DNA of 64,000 nt from Thermoflavifilum sp. (GCA_023511875.1 JAIMAQ010000002.1:341611-405610); one strand, 5' to 3'. Counted from the stretch's first letter, positions 37,023 through 45,642 are shown. The notes: a model not told the origin generated them from the sequence alone. Made by a program: numbers and translations.

Positions 37023-38057
37023 ATGACCAAACATACAGGCTGGAAAGCATTTCTGGTATATGGGGCCATATTATTGAGTGGTTGCATGCACCAGCAAAAG
37101 CGCCCCCTGCCCGATGTTTCCCACATTCAGGTTCCACCCATAAAAATTGAACGTTTTGATCAAGCACTTACTTCGCTCGATACCCATCATCTACATGAAG
37201 CGCTGGCAGCATTGTACAAACAATATCCTGTGTTTATGCCAGTATATTTTGAGCAAATTATGAATTATGGCCCCTATAGTGATACCAATCAATTGCTGTT
37301 TACCGAAGTGAAAGCCATGTTGCAGTCTAAGGATATTCATGCATTACAGGATACTATCAATAAGCATTTTGCTGATCTAAGCTGGCTGGAAAATCAGTTG
37401 CGTCAAGGATTTCAATACTTGAAATATTATTATCCTCATTATGCCATTCCTCGGGTAGTTAGTTTTTATTCTGGGTTAAACAATTTTGGTGCAGTCACGG
37501 TCGACAGTGTGTTGGGGATTGGATTAGATATGTTTTTAGGAGAAAATTATCCGTTTTATCAACAGGTGGCCGATCCTTATCCCACATACATGCTTCATCA
37601 ATTTTCACCAGAATATATCGTGCCCAATTGTTTTAAAGTGATAGAACAGCAGCTTTATCCACCTAAGCAGGAAGGCAGCTTACTCGACATGATGGTGCAG
37701 GCAGGTAAGCAACTTTACTTTTTAGATGCCATATTACCCCATGCGCCCGATAGTGTAAAAATAGGCTTTACCCAACAGCAGTTAAATTGGTGTAAACAAA
37801 ATGAACGCATGATTTGGCAATATTTCATTCAAAATGATTTGCTTTATGTGCGCGATATGCAGCAAGTCATGCATTACATTGGCCCAGGTCCCAGCACGCA
37901 AGGCATGCCCAAAGAATCGCCCGGCAATATTGGTAGTTGGGTGGGTTGGCAAATCGTTCGCAAATATATGCGTGAGCATCCTCAGGTGAGTTTATTACAA
38001 CTCATGCAACTCAACGATGCCCAGAAATTGCTCACTGATTCTCGCTATCGACCCTGA
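37023..38057 (+). CDS. gldB: Gliding motility lipoprotein GldB
   Basis: A 344-residue lipoprotein: signal peptide with the lipobox LSGC near residue 22, then the GldB core (FDQALTSLDTHH, LAALYKQYPVFMPVYFEQIMNYG, FLGENYPFY and YIGPGPSTQGMPKESPGNIGSWVGWQIVRKYM toward the end). GldB is an essential lipoprotein of Bacteroidota gliding and type IX secretion and is likely anchored in the membrane facing the periplasm. The ATG at 37023 was chosen over a TTG at 37011. It diverges from nadE and converges on porT with 3 bp between stops. Confidence 0.92.
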   Translation: MTKHTGWKAFLVYGAILLSGCMHQQKRPLPDVSHIQVPPIKIERFDQALTSLDTHHLHEALAALYKQYPVFMPVYFEQIMNYGPYSDTNQLLFTEVKAMLQSKDIHALQDTINKHFADLSWLENQLRQGFQYLKYYYPHYAIPRVVSFYSGLNNFGAVTVDSVLGIGLDMFLGENYPFYQQVADPYPTYMLHQFSPEYIVPNCFKVIEQQLYPPKQEGSLLDMMVQAGKQLYFLDAILPHAPDSVKIGFTQQQLNWCKQNERMIWQYFIQNDLLYVRDMQQVMHYIGPGPSTQGMPKESPGNIGSWVGWQIVRKYMREHPQVSLLQLMQLNDAQKLLTDSRYRP

Positions 38058-38060
38058 AGT

Positions 38061-38792
38061 TTATTCAAAGTTGAGCGAGAATACCACCATATGCGATTTC
38101 ATACGTTGAATAACATCTGAATAAATCAATCCAGGAGTGGGTTTGAAAATATTGCGAAAACCATTGCTGATTTTTACTTCTGGCGAGAGCACGAAAGCGG
38201 TAAAATAGATATGAAAGCCAAATCCCAATTCATATCCTAAATCGTATTTCGACAATTGAATCATATCTTCAGCTTTGCGAGCAGTGGCATTGGTACTCAC
38301 ATCATCGGCAAAACGTAAGCCAGTAAATGCATATACTCGGAAATGACCAAATCGATCAGAGTTAAGTACGGCTTGTAAGGGGAAATTCAATAAAACGGAT
38401 TCAATTTTTTTATTGGCTTGAGTAGAGTCTTTGATGGTGTATTGGATATTGCGATCGGTAAAAATCAAGGCAGGATTAAAACGCAGATCCACATGTTCGG
38501 TCAGCCGCATGGTGGCTCGAAAGCCCATAGTTAGTCCACCATTATTGAGCGGTTGTACTACTTGAATACTATCTTGCTGTAAGAAATAAGGTGAAGGGTC
38601 GAGATTGAAAGTAGAGTTTGCATAGCCAAGCGTGATGCCAAAATAATAATCGGCATTATCGATATCGCTGGAGAAAAATTGGGCATAAGAGGTCAGGTGA
38701 AAGCTATTCAAGATTAAGCCTATTGCAATGGTTAAACCTGTTTTTTGTAGCCGCTGTATGCCGAACAAATGCCAAACGTGTACCTGTTGCAT
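38061..38792 (-). CDS. porT: PorT family outer-membrane protein (type IX secretion)
   Basis: A 243-residue precursor with a signal peptide ending near SYAQ, followed by an eight-strand-type barrel. Family-like segments: YYFGITLGYANSTFNL, LNFPLQAVLNSDR, SKYDLGYELGFGFHIYF, LSPEVKISNGFRNIF, and VFSLNFE at the end. PorT is required for the type IX secretion system in Porphyromonas. The ATG at 38792 lies 61 nt inside the 3' end of menG. A TTG eight codons later is the only other plausible start, and it too lies within menG. Confidence 0.85.
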   Translation of the reverse strand: MQQVHVWHLFGIQRLQKTGLTIAIGLILNSFHLTSYAQFFSSDIDNADYYFGITLGYANSTFNLDPSPYFLQQDSIQVVQPLNNGGLTMGFRATMRLTEHVDLRFNPALIFTDRNIQYTIKDSTQANKKIESVLLNFPLQAVLNSDRFGHFRVYAFTGLRFADDVSTNATARKAEDMIQLSKYDLGYELGFGFHIYFTAFVLSPEVKISNGFRNIFKPTPGLIYSDVIQRMKSHMVVFSLNFE

Positions 38793-39493
38793 GTGACCTG
38801 TTGATAACCAATTTTTGTTAATAGATTCATCATGTCTTGACCATATGGGAATGCCCTAACCGACTCGGGTAAATAGGCATATGCCTCGCGGTGGTGGGCT
38901 ATCCATTTCCCTATCATTGGGGTGATATAACGAAAATACAGGCCATATAATTGTTTGATAAGAAAATTTTCAGGATGAGAAAATTCAAGGATCACGGCTT
39001 TACCGCCGGGCTTCAGTACCCGAAGCATTTCAGCAAGCCCTGTTTCCACATGTTCAAAATTGCGTGCGCCAAAAGCCACTATCACGGCATCAAAATGATG
39101 ATCAGGGAAAGGTAATGCTTCCGCATCGGCTAATTGGAGCTGCACACGGCTTTGCAAATGAGCTTGACTAATTTTTTCTTCCCCAATCTGCAACATGTGT
39201 TCGGCCATGTCTACTCCTATGATCGTGCTCTGTGGGTATGTTTTAGCCAAGAGAAGTGCTACATCGGCCGTGCCAGTAGCCACATCTAAGATCATTTTAG
39301 GTTGTACATCTGATAGCAATTGGATGGCTTTTTTGCGCCAACGCACATCGATACCTGCAGAGAGCAAGCGGTTGAGCAGGTCGTACCGGCCGGCGATTTC
39401 GTTGAACATTTGTGCCACCTGTGCTTTCTTGCTTAACTTTGAGTGGCTGTACGGAACCACAGGCTGTTTAGGTTTATTTGATGATAACGGCAT
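38732..39493 (-). CDS. menG: Demethylmenaquinone/ubiquinone C-methyltransferase
   Basis: SAM-dependent methyltransferase that makes menaquinone from demethylmenaquinone, the likely electron acceptor of the complex I in this window. 253 residues: VAQMFNEIAGRYDLLNRLLSAGID, SAM-binding LDVATGTADVALLLA, the ADAEALPF segment, AFGARNFEHVETGLAEMLRVLKPGG and FSHPENFLIKQLYGLYFRYITP, all typical of UbiE/MenG. The start at 39493 fits the family; the open frame continues upstream to 39607 over the engB start. Its 3' end overlaps porT by 61 nt. Confidence 0.95.
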   Translation of the reverse strand: MPLSSNKPKQPVVPYSHSKLSKKAQVAQMFNEIAGRYDLLNRLLSAGIDVRWRKKAIQLLSDVQPKMILDVATGTADVALLLAKTYPQSTIIGVDMAEHMLQIGEEKISQAHLQSRVQLQLADAEALPFPDHHFDAVIVAFGARNFEHVETGLAEMLRVLKPGGKAVILEFSHPENFLIKQLYGLYFRYITPMIGKWIAHHREAYAYLPESVRAFPYGQDMMNLLTKIGYQQVTCNRYTFGICSAYSGYKKQV

Positions 39494-39499
39494 GGGGCA

Positions 39500-39507
39500 C
39501 AAAGTTA
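39500..39507 (-). promoter_or_regulatory. -7 promoter box of menG, six bases before the ATG
   Basis: TAACTTTG on the minus strand matches TAnnTTTG. Only 6 nt separate it from the ATG, so transcription would start at or next to the start codon. Confidence 0.55.
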
Positions 39508-39548
39508 TGGCTTCAGATTGCAAGTCTGATGTATGTATAGGCGCAGAT

Positions 39549-40190
39549 ATGGAAATTCTTTCGGCACGGTTAATCAGTTGTAGTGCAGATTTCGGTGCTC
39601 TTCCCAAGCCTCAGCTGCCAGAATATGCATTCGTGGGGCGTTCCAATGTGGGGAAGTCTTCATTTATTAACATGCTTACTGGCCGTCGTCGGCTGGCACA
39701 TACCAGTGCTACGCCTGGCAAAACGCAAACCATCAATCATTATTTAATTGAAAGCCAGCCCGATCCTTTGCAGCAGCTAGGGCGTGGAAGCTGGTATCTA
39801 GTCGATTTGCCAGGGTATGGTTATGCGCGTCAACCCATGCAACAGCGTAAAAAATGGGAAGAGCTCATCAGTCATTATTTACGCCAACGTTCTAATCTAC
39901 TTTATACCTTTTTGCTGATCGATAGCTCTATTCCCCCTCAGGCTTCCGATCTGGCTTTTGCTGATCAGCTTGGCAACTGGGAGCTCCCATTTGTGTTGAT
40001 ATTTACCAAAACCGACAAAGAGAAACAACGTGTAGTGCATCGAAATATTCATGATTTTTTGCAGTACATGCAAGAGCGTTGGGAAAGGCTACCCGAATAT
40101 TTTTTGGCTTCTGCGGTGAAGAAAACGGGAAGAAAAGAAGTGCTCGACTTTATTCAGGAGTGGAATATACGTTTTCAGGCGATTGCCTAG
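39549..40190 (+). CDS. engB: Ribosome biogenesis GTPase YsxC/EngB
   Basis: GTPase for 50S assembly, 213 residues from the ATG at 39549. G1 FVGRSNVGKSSFINML, G2/switch region SATPGKTQTINHY, G3 VDLPGYGYARQ and G4 FTKTDKEKQR are all present. The open frame extends upstream to 39195, antisense to menG, and is not counted because the EngB family starts a few residues before LPEYAFVGRSNVG. It converges with the next gene with a 4-nt overlap. Confidence 0.96.
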   Translation: MEILSARLISCSADFGALPKPQLPEYAFVGRSNVGKSSFINMLTGRRRLAHTSATPGKTQTINHYLIESQPDPLQQLGRGSWYLVDLPGYGYARQPMQQRKKWEELISHYLRQRSNLLYTFLLIDSSIPPQASDLAFADQLGNWELPFVLIFTKTDKEKQRVVHRNIHDFLQYMQERWERLPEYFLASAVKKTGRKEVLDFIQEWNIRFQAIA

Positions 40191-40660
40191 TTGACAATTT
40201 TATTTGCACAGCAGCTACTAGCAAACGCTTCGGGTTTGGCTTTAAAAGCAAAGCCCATACCTAAAATATAGCCCATGGCTTCACGCAAAGCCTCATTGCT
40301 TTTGAAATGCGGATTGGTATTAATGTCGGCATGTACTTCCATATCCACATCGTAGGTGTTAAACAGGTCGCAAAGCTCATAAGCTATCTCAATACTCTTG
40401 CTTACTTCTACTAACATCCGTTCGCGAATGGAATAATGCTGGCGAGTCTTTTCATTATGAATAAACATAAACCCACCATGCCCTTCTCGAAGAAATACAA
40501 TCACTGTGGCAAATTCGGTTTCATCACCGCGTACCTGGCTGTCTGTACCAATACATACTTTTAGGTGAAATCCTTTGGCCGTTTCTTTTTCGATGGCCTG
40601 GCGAACCGCTTCTTTGATGGGAAGCTTGATGGGTTCACCATTAAATCTTCGCCAATGCAT
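40187..40660 (-). CDS. RNase H-like fold protein, YkuK/DUF458-type
   Basis: A 157-residue protein matching the YkuK/DUF458 family by overall pattern: KVCIGTDSQVRGDETEFATVIVFL (an Asp-containing first strand), HYSIRERMLVEVSKSIEIAYELCDLF, VDMEVHADINTNPHFKSNEALREAMGYILGMGF. The family has an RNase H-like fold with conserved Asp/Glu, but its substrate is not known to me. It ends in a Cys-containing tail. A near-consensus TATTCTTG (40674-40681, minus) precedes it. Overlaps engB by 4 nt. Confidence 0.75.
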   Translation of the reverse strand: MHWRRFNGEPIKLPIKEAVRQAIEKETAKGFHLKVCIGTDSQVRGDETEFATVIVFLREGHGGFMFIHNEKTRQHYSIRERMLVEVSKSIEIAYELCDLFNTYDVDMEVHADINTNPHFKSNEALREAMGYILGMGFAFKAKPEAFASSCCANKIVN

Positions 40661-40738
40661 ATAGATTTGGATTCAAGAATAAATGAGCTAATCTAAAATA
40701 AAATTTTCAGTGTTGTTTGTTTTGTTTTTGTTAACTAA

Positions 40739-41137
40739 TCATTTAGATCTATTGTTTAAACCAGCATGTTCAAACTGATGAGTGCTAAGCAACACCAATG
40801 TACAAGCTTCGATAGTAGCAATACCCGCTTGTTGTAGGGTAGCTGCTAATGCCGGGTTTTCTGCCCCTGGATTAAAAATAACTCTTGCTGGATGCGATTG
40901 TAAGAGCTTTTCTTGATATTGAAATTGATGCCGAGGATGTAGATACATGCTTACCGTATGAATAGGTATATTAGGCCATTGGGTTTGAATAGCTATTTTC
41001 CCAATTTGCCCTTCATGAATACCCAAAGCAACAACGGGATATCCATGTTCTTGAAGACGCATCACGGCCAAATAGCTGTATCGTGAAGGATTTGGAGAGG
41101 CACCAATAACCAGCGTAGTGAAAGCTTTATCATGCAT
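40739..41137 (-). CDS. CoA-binding domain protein (YccU-like)
   Basis: A 132-residue Rossmann-fold protein. GASPNPSRYSYLAVMRLQEHGYPVVALG is the nucleotide-binding entry, and the later VIFNPGAENPALAATLQQAGIATIEACTLVLL matches the CoA-binding/YccU family. The role is unknown; these proteins may sense CoA or acyl-CoA. It lies alone on the minus strand between two convergent or divergent neighbours and has no consensus promoter that I can see. Confidence 0.8.
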   Translation of the reverse strand: MHDKAFTTLVIGASPNPSRYSYLAVMRLQEHGYPVVALGIHEGQIGKIAIQTQWPNIPIHTVSMYLHPRHQFQYQEKLLQSHPARVIFNPGAENPALAATLQQAGIATIEACTLVLLSTHQFEHAGLNNRSK

Positions 41138-41181
41138 AAGCCTGGTGATTCAACTTTAAATTGGAAAAGTTAAATCATCTA

Positions 41182-41213
41182 TTTGGTAATGCCAAAATCG
41201 GTTATTAATTTTA
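41182..41213 (+). promoter_or_regulatory. Candidate galM promoter
   Basis: TTTG at 41182-41185, a 20-nt spacer and TAATTTTA at 41206-41213 (last base off the TAnnTTTG consensus) lie 17 nt before the ATG at 41231. Confidence 0.4.
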
Positions 41214-41230
41214 GTGCATAATTATTTTTT

Positions 41231-42412
41231 ATGGTTACACGATTAAATGTAATTCTTACATTATTTTTGCTTGTAGCCGCTTTTTCATGCAAGCAGTCGA
41301 CACATTCAGCCAAGCAACCTAGTTATTCAATTGACTCATTGATTATGGAACATTTATTGCCCGACTCTACGGCCTTTGCCGATACGGTGGATGGGAAAGA
41401 AGTACGGATATATTATTTGGAAAATCATCGAGGGATGGCTGTAGCCATTACTAACTACGGTGGGCGTATTGTGAGTTTGGTAGTGCCCGATAGTAGCGGG
41501 CAGCCCGCAGATGTGGTGTTGGGTTATCCAAGCATAAAAGATTATCTATCGGATAGCAGTACCTATCTGGGTGCTCTCATTGGTCGTTATGGTAATCGTA
41601 TTGCTAAGGGGCGTTTTACACTCAATGGAAAGACTTATCAGCTTTACATCAACAATCCCCCCAACAGTTTACATGGTGGCCATCATGGATTTGACAGCAA
41701 GGTATGGGAGGCCCGTCAACCGTCGGACAGTGTATTGGAACTTACCTACGTGTCGCCTGATGGGGAAGAAAATTATCCCGGCACACTCACCGTACAGGTA
41801 ACCTATACGGTTACTGATAGCAATGCTTTAGAAATTAGCTATCGAGCTACTACCGATAAGCCCACGGTGCTTAATCTCACCAATCATGCTTATTTTAATC
41901 TTTCTGGCGAAGGGTATCCTTCCATTGGCAATACGGTATTGCAATTATTAGCCGATCATTATACCCCCATCGATAGTACGCTGATTCCAACTGGTGAGAT
42001 AGCGCCTGTAGCAGGCACTCCGCTCGATTTTACTAAGCCCATGCCTATAGGCCAACGCATTGATTCACCTTTTATTCAGCTGCAATACGGTCATGGCTAT
42101 GATCATAATTTTGTGCTCAACAAGCCTGCGCCCGATAGCCTGAGTTTGGCTGCTGTGGCTTATTCGCCTGTAACGGGTATTGAAATGAAGGTGTACACCA
42201 CTCAGCCTGGCGTGCAGTTTTACAGTGGTAACTTTCTAGATGGTAGCCACAAGGGCCTTGCGGGGAAGCCTTATGTGCGTCGATCGGCTTTTTGTTTGGA
42301 AACACAACATTTTCCGGATTCGCCCAACCACCCCAACTTTCCAAGTACTCTGTTAAATCCTGGGGAAATTTTTACCAGCCAAACGATTTATGCTTTTGGC
42401 ATTCATCAGTAG
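41231..42412 (+). CDS. galM: Aldose 1-epimerase (galactose mutarotase), lipoprotein
   Basis: Interconverts alpha and beta anomers of aldoses. 393 residues: lipoprotein signal with AAFSC near residue 20, then the mutarotase core, including GRYGNRIAKGRFTLNGKTYQL, SLHGGHHGFDSKVWEA with the catalytic-type His, NLTNHAYFNLSGEG, and FCLETQHFPDSPNHPNFPSTLLNPGE with the catalytic Glu region. The lipobox suggests it acts at the periplasmic face or cell surface on sugars from outside rather than in the cytoplasm. It converges on gyrB. Confidence 0.93.
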   Translation: MVTRLNVILTLFLLVAAFSCKQSTHSAKQPSYSIDSLIMEHLLPDSTAFADTVDGKEVRIYYLENHRGMAVAITNYGGRIVSLVVPDSSGQPADVVLGYPSIKDYLSDSSTYLGALIGRYGNRIAKGRFTLNGKTYQLYINNPPNSLHGGHHGFDSKVWEARQPSDSVLELTYVSPDGEENYPGTLTVQVTYTVTDSNALEISYRATTDKPTVLNLTNHAYFNLSGEGYPSIGNTVLQLLADHYTPIDSTLIPTGEIAPVAGTPLDFTKPMPIGQRIDSPFIQLQYGHGYDHNFVLNKPAPDSLSLAAVAYSPVTGIEMKVYTTQPGVQFYSGNFLDGSHKGLAGKPYVRRSAFCLETQHFPDSPNHPNFPSTLLNPGEIFTSQTIYAFGIHQ

Positions 42413-42458
42413 CCATGTACTGGCTGAAGTATGGTATAGTGAATGCTTGGTGTAGAGC

Positions 42459-44441
42459 TTATATGTCTAAATTAGCGTAGCGGGCATGTTTTTCAATAAA
42501 TTCCCTACGCGGTTGAACATCTTCACCCATCAGCATAGAAAAGATTCGATCGGCTTCCGCAGCGCTTTCTAAAGTTACTTGTTTCAGGGTGCGTGTGGCT
42601 GGGTTCATAGTAGTTTCCCAGAGTTGCTCGGCATTCATTTCACCCAAACCTTTGTAGCGTTGCACCGTTACGGAGCCTTCTTTACCGCCACCAAGGCGTT
42701 CTACGGCTTTTTTACGTTCTTCTTCTGTCCAGGCGTATACGTGTTCATTTCCTTTCTTAATGAGATATAAGGGTGGCTGGGCAATGTACACATAACCTTG
42801 TTCAACGAGTTCTTTCATATAGCGAAACAAGAAGGTGAGGATAAGGGTAGCAATATGACTGCCATCGACATCGGCATCTGTCATGATGATAAGCTTGTGG
42901 TAGCGCAGTTTAGATAGGTTGAGGGCCTTATCATCGTTTTCGGTACCAATGGTAACGCCGAGTGCGGTGAAGATATTTTTGATTTCTTCGTTGTCGTAGA
43001 TTTTGTGTTCGGCAGCCTTTTCTACGTTTAAGATTTTACCGCGCAAAGGTAAGATGGCCTGGAAGCTACGGTCGCGACCTTGCTTAGCGGTGCCGCCTGC
43101 CGAGTCGCCTTCTACAAGGAACAATTCGCAACGTTCAGGATCGGTATCCGAACAATCGGCCAATTTACCGGGCAGTCCACTACCAGTGAGCACACCTTTA
43201 CGTTGCACTTTTTCGCGTGCATTTCGTGCAGCAACGCGTGCCATTGCCGAGGTGAGTACTTTATCAATGATGCGGCGGGCTTCACGGGGGTGTTCTTCTA
43301 AATATGCTTCCAGCGTGGCTCCTACGGCACTATCAACTACTCCCATTACTTCCGTATTGCCCAACTTGGTTTTGGTTTGACCTTCAAATTGGGGCTCTGG
43401 TACTTTCACAGAAATCACCGCACTGAGTCCGTCTCGGAAATCATCGCCGGTGACATCAACTTTAGCCTTTTCAAACAACTTATTTTTATCGCCGTAGGCT
43501 TTGATCACTCGCGTAATGGCTCTCCGAAACCCCGCCACATGAGTACCTCCCTCGATCGTGTTAATATTGTTTACGTAGGAAAACAAGTGTTCGCCATAAG
43601 AATCGTTGTAGGCCATAGCTACTTCTACGGAGATGTAGTTGGATTCGTCGAAACTGTTTACATAGATGGGAGGAGAAGTGAGCAAATTTCTGCCCGCTTT
43701 ACTTTCATGCATGAGCAAAAACTCTTGTAAGCCCCCTTCAGAATAAAATTCTTCTCGGTAGGTATGTTGCCCAGCATCGTCTGTCTCACGCTCATCTATC
43801 AGTTCAATTCGCACCCCTTTGTTCAGATAAGCCAGCTCTTCTAAACGGGTAGCTAAAACCTCACGGTTGAATGTGAGTACAGTGAATATGGTGGGATCGG
43901 GTTTGAAATGAATAATGGTACCCGTATGTTCTGTGGTGCCAATCACTCTAACGGGGTATAGCGGAACACCTCGAGCGTATTCCTGTTCAAATACTTTTCC
44001 ATCGCGGTGAACGAGCACATGAAGCTTTTCCGACAGGGCATTCACGCAACTTACTCCCACACCGTGCAGCCCACCAGAAACTTTATAGGTGTTTTTATCG
44101 AATTTTCCCCCCGCATGCAAAACCGTCATCACAATTTCCAGCCCAGAGCGTCCATCCTTGGGATGAATATCAGTGGGGATGCCACGTCCGTTATCTTCAA
44201 CAGTAATGGAATTATCGGCATGGATGACAACTTTGATGTGTGTGCAAAATCCAGCCAATGCTTCGTCGATGGAGTTATCTACAACTTCGTAGACCAGGTG
44301 ATGTAGCCCTTTGCTACTAATATCACCGATATACATGGCAGGCCGTTTACGTACAGCCTCCAGGCCTTCTAAGATCTGAATGCTTTCGGCGGTATATTGT
44401 TGAGCAGTTGGCAGAACAACAGGTTGGTTATCTGTGACCAT
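42459..44441 (-). CDS. gyrB: DNA gyrase subunit B
   Basis: ATPase subunit of gyrase, 660 residues. The GHKL ATPase domain has NSIDEALAGFC, EDNGRGIP and GLHGVGVSCVNALS in the first 150 residues. The TOPRIM domain has LFLVEGDSAGGTAKQGRDR and MTDADVDGSHIATLIL, and the C-terminal QRYKGLGEMNAEQLWETTMNP and AEADRIFSMLMGEDVQPRREFIEKHA follow. The length is ordinary for Bacteroidota. It diverges from the AraC gene. The -7 box is 29 nt before the ATG. Confidence 0.98.
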   Translation of the reverse strand: MVTDNQPVVLPTAQQYTAESIQILEGLEAVRKRPAMYIGDISSKGLHHLVYEVVDNSIDEALAGFCTHIKVVIHADNSITVEDNGRGIPTDIHPKDGRSGLEIVMTVLHAGGKFDKNTYKVSGGLHGVGVSCVNALSEKLHVLVHRDGKVFEQEYARGVPLYPVRVIGTTEHTGTIIHFKPDPTIFTVLTFNREVLATRLEELAYLNKGVRIELIDERETDDAGQHTYREEFYSEGGLQEFLLMHESKAGRNLLTSPPIYVNSFDESNYISVEVAMAYNDSYGEHLFSYVNNINTIEGGTHVAGFRRAITRVIKAYGDKNKLFEKAKVDVTGDDFRDGLSAVISVKVPEPQFEGQTKTKLGNTEVMGVVDSAVGATLEAYLEEHPREARRIIDKVLTSAMARVAARNAREKVQRKGVLTGSGLPGKLADCSDTDPERCELFLVEGDSAGGTAKQGRDRSFQAILPLRGKILNVEKAAEHKIYDNEEIKNIFTALGVTIGTENDDKALNLSKLRYHKLIIMTDADVDGSHIATLILTFLFRYMKELVEQGYVYIAQPPLYLIKKGNEHVYAWTEEERKKAVERLGGGKEGSVTVQRYKGLGEMNAEQLWETTMNPATRTLKQVTLESAAEADRIFSMLMGEDVQPRREFIEKHARYANLDI

Positions 44442-44470
44442 ATGGAAAAGAAGAGGTTTTTACAAAAGGA

Positions 44471-44478
44471 CAAAGGTA
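44471..44478 (-). promoter_or_regulatory. -7 promoter box of gyrB
   Basis: TACCTTTG on the minus strand matches TAnnTTTG, 29 nt before the gyrB ATG. Confidence 0.6.
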
Positions 44479-44540
44479 CATAATAATGGGCGAAAATGCT
44501 GCATTTTCAGCCATTTGTGCGTATCTAGCAACTTTATTAA

Positions 44541-44548
44541 TATCTTTG
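44541..44548 (+). promoter_or_regulatory. -7 promoter box of the AraC gene, six bases before the ATG
   Basis: TATCTTTG matches TAnnTTTG and is separated from ATG 44555 by 6 nt only. A TTTG 23 nt upstream (44514-44517) could be its -33 element. Confidence 0.6.
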
Positions 44549-44554
44549 CAAATC

Positions 44555-45475
44555 ATGAATCAGGAATTAGCTTTTTTTCAATATATCCACCACAAGCCGT
44601 TGGCCGATCTTCGCTTAGAAAGGCTTTCAGAAAGGGAATTATTAGCGGGTGATGATATCCGAATTCAAGTAAGCCGTTATCTCTGGGCCAGCGATGATCC
44701 AATGGAAGCGGCAGCTTTTGTATACCACTTAAATCAGGATACGCAACAACTAGCTTTAGAATTGAAATATTGCATTCCTGGTAAGCGTTACTGTGCACTT
44801 GCAAACTGTAAGGCCACACTTTGTGCTTATGCTCACCAGGAGGATGAGTGTTTGCAAAGCCAGTCCACGGTTGAGATTATTACTATCGCTTTTTCTTCTA
44901 CCTTTTTCTGCTCACGTGAGCTCGACTGGCTAGCCGAATGGCCTGTTTCTGCCAGTCATCATGCCGTGGTCTGGAAACCTGTGCAGGTGAATAATCGCAT
45001 CATTAGCTTGCTTAACCATTTGCTGCATCATCCTTATCAGGGGTTAGACGAGCGTCTTTATGTGCAGAGTAAAGCTTTAGAACTGTTGGTGGTTTCACGT
45101 GAACAGATGCACCAAAAACCTGTACATAAGAAAACCCGTTCTAGATTTCTCACCCACCCCGAAGATCGCGAAAAAATTTACCAAGCCAGAGACATCATGT
45201 TGCAACATCTCGACGAGCCCCTGACCATTCGTGAGCTTTCTCGGAAAGTGGCAATGAATGAATGCTATCTAAAAAAAGGCTTTAAAGAAATTTTTGGAAC
45301 CACCATTTACGATTATTTCCAACGGGAGCGCATGGAAAAGGCTCGCCAGTTGCTTTATGAACAGGGTATGAGTGTATCTGCGGTAGCCGCTCAAATGGGA
45401 TATTCAAGTATTTCCCATTTCAGTACGGCCTTTAAAAAGTACACTGGATTAAAGCCCTGTGAATTGATTCGCTAA
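44555..45475 (+). CDS. AraC family transcriptional regulator
   Basis: A 306-residue regulator. The N-terminal ~200 residues are an unclassified sensor-like domain with several Cys (YCIPGKRYCALANCKATLC). The C-terminal ~100 residues hold two helix-turn-helix motifs of the AraC type: LTIRELSRKVAMNECYLKKGFKEIFGTT and the signature VSAVAAQMGYSSISHFSTAFKKYTGLKP. The start at 44555 is the ATG just after the -7 box. The architecture resembles PchR-like regulators, but the inducer is unknown. A hairpin and promoter region of ileS follow downstream. Confidence 0.9.
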   Translation: MNQELAFFQYIHHKPLADLRLERLSERELLAGDDIRIQVSRYLWASDDPMEAAAFVYHLNQDTQQLALELKYCIPGKRYCALANCKATLCAYAHQEDECLQSQSTVEIITIAFSSTFFCSRELDWLAEWPVSASHHAVVWKPVQVNNRIISLLNHLLHHPYQGLDERLYVQSKALELLVVSREQMHQKPVHKKTRSRFLTHPEDREKIYQARDIMLQHLDEPLTIRELSRKVAMNECYLKKGFKEIFGTTIYDYFQRERMEKARQLLYEQGMSVSAVAAQMGYSSISHFSTAFKKYTGLKPCELIR

Positions 45476-45538
45476 AAAATTTCCGATCCGGCAAAAGCAT
45501 TTTCCGCATCCGCGCAAATGAATTGTTCGGTTGGCTAT

Positions 45539-45546
45539 TAGCTTTG
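45539..45546 (+). promoter_or_regulatory. Upstream candidate -7 box before ileS
   Basis: TAGCTTTG matches TAnnTTTG. It lies upstream of a mini-ORF and hairpin and is distinct from the closer box at 45656. Confidence 0.4.
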
Positions 45547-45570
45547 TAAAAGATTTAGCTCTATTAGCTC

Positions 45571-45642
45571 ATGCTGTTCTCCTGCATCCGTCTCAATGCT
45601 TTGGGGCGGATGTTTATTTCTATCCATAAAGACCAGGCTTGA
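45571..45642 (+). CDS. Possible leader mini-ORF upstream of ileS
   Basis: ATG at 45571 to TGA at 45640-45642, 23 codons (MLFSCIRLNALGRMFISIHKDQ, then A). It contains three Ile codons (6, 16, 18) and spans the hairpin at 45585-45612. Coding is not proven. It would be a leader peptide if transcription starts near 45553. Confidence 0.25.
   Translation: MLFSCIRLNALGRMFISIHKDQA
45585..45612 (+). terminator. Terminator-like hairpin between AraC and ileS
   Basis: CATCCGTCTC (45585-45594) pairs with GGGGCGGATG (45603-45612) over 10 bp, two of them G-T, around an 8-nt loop, followed by TTTATTTC. It may end the AraC transcript or attenuate an ileS leader. Confidence 0.6.

Noticed and set aside
39195..39548. 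Upstream extension of engB across menG
   Set aside because: This part is antisense to menG and adds no recognised domain. EngB proteins begin close to LPEYAFVGRSNVG, so ATG 39549 is the start.
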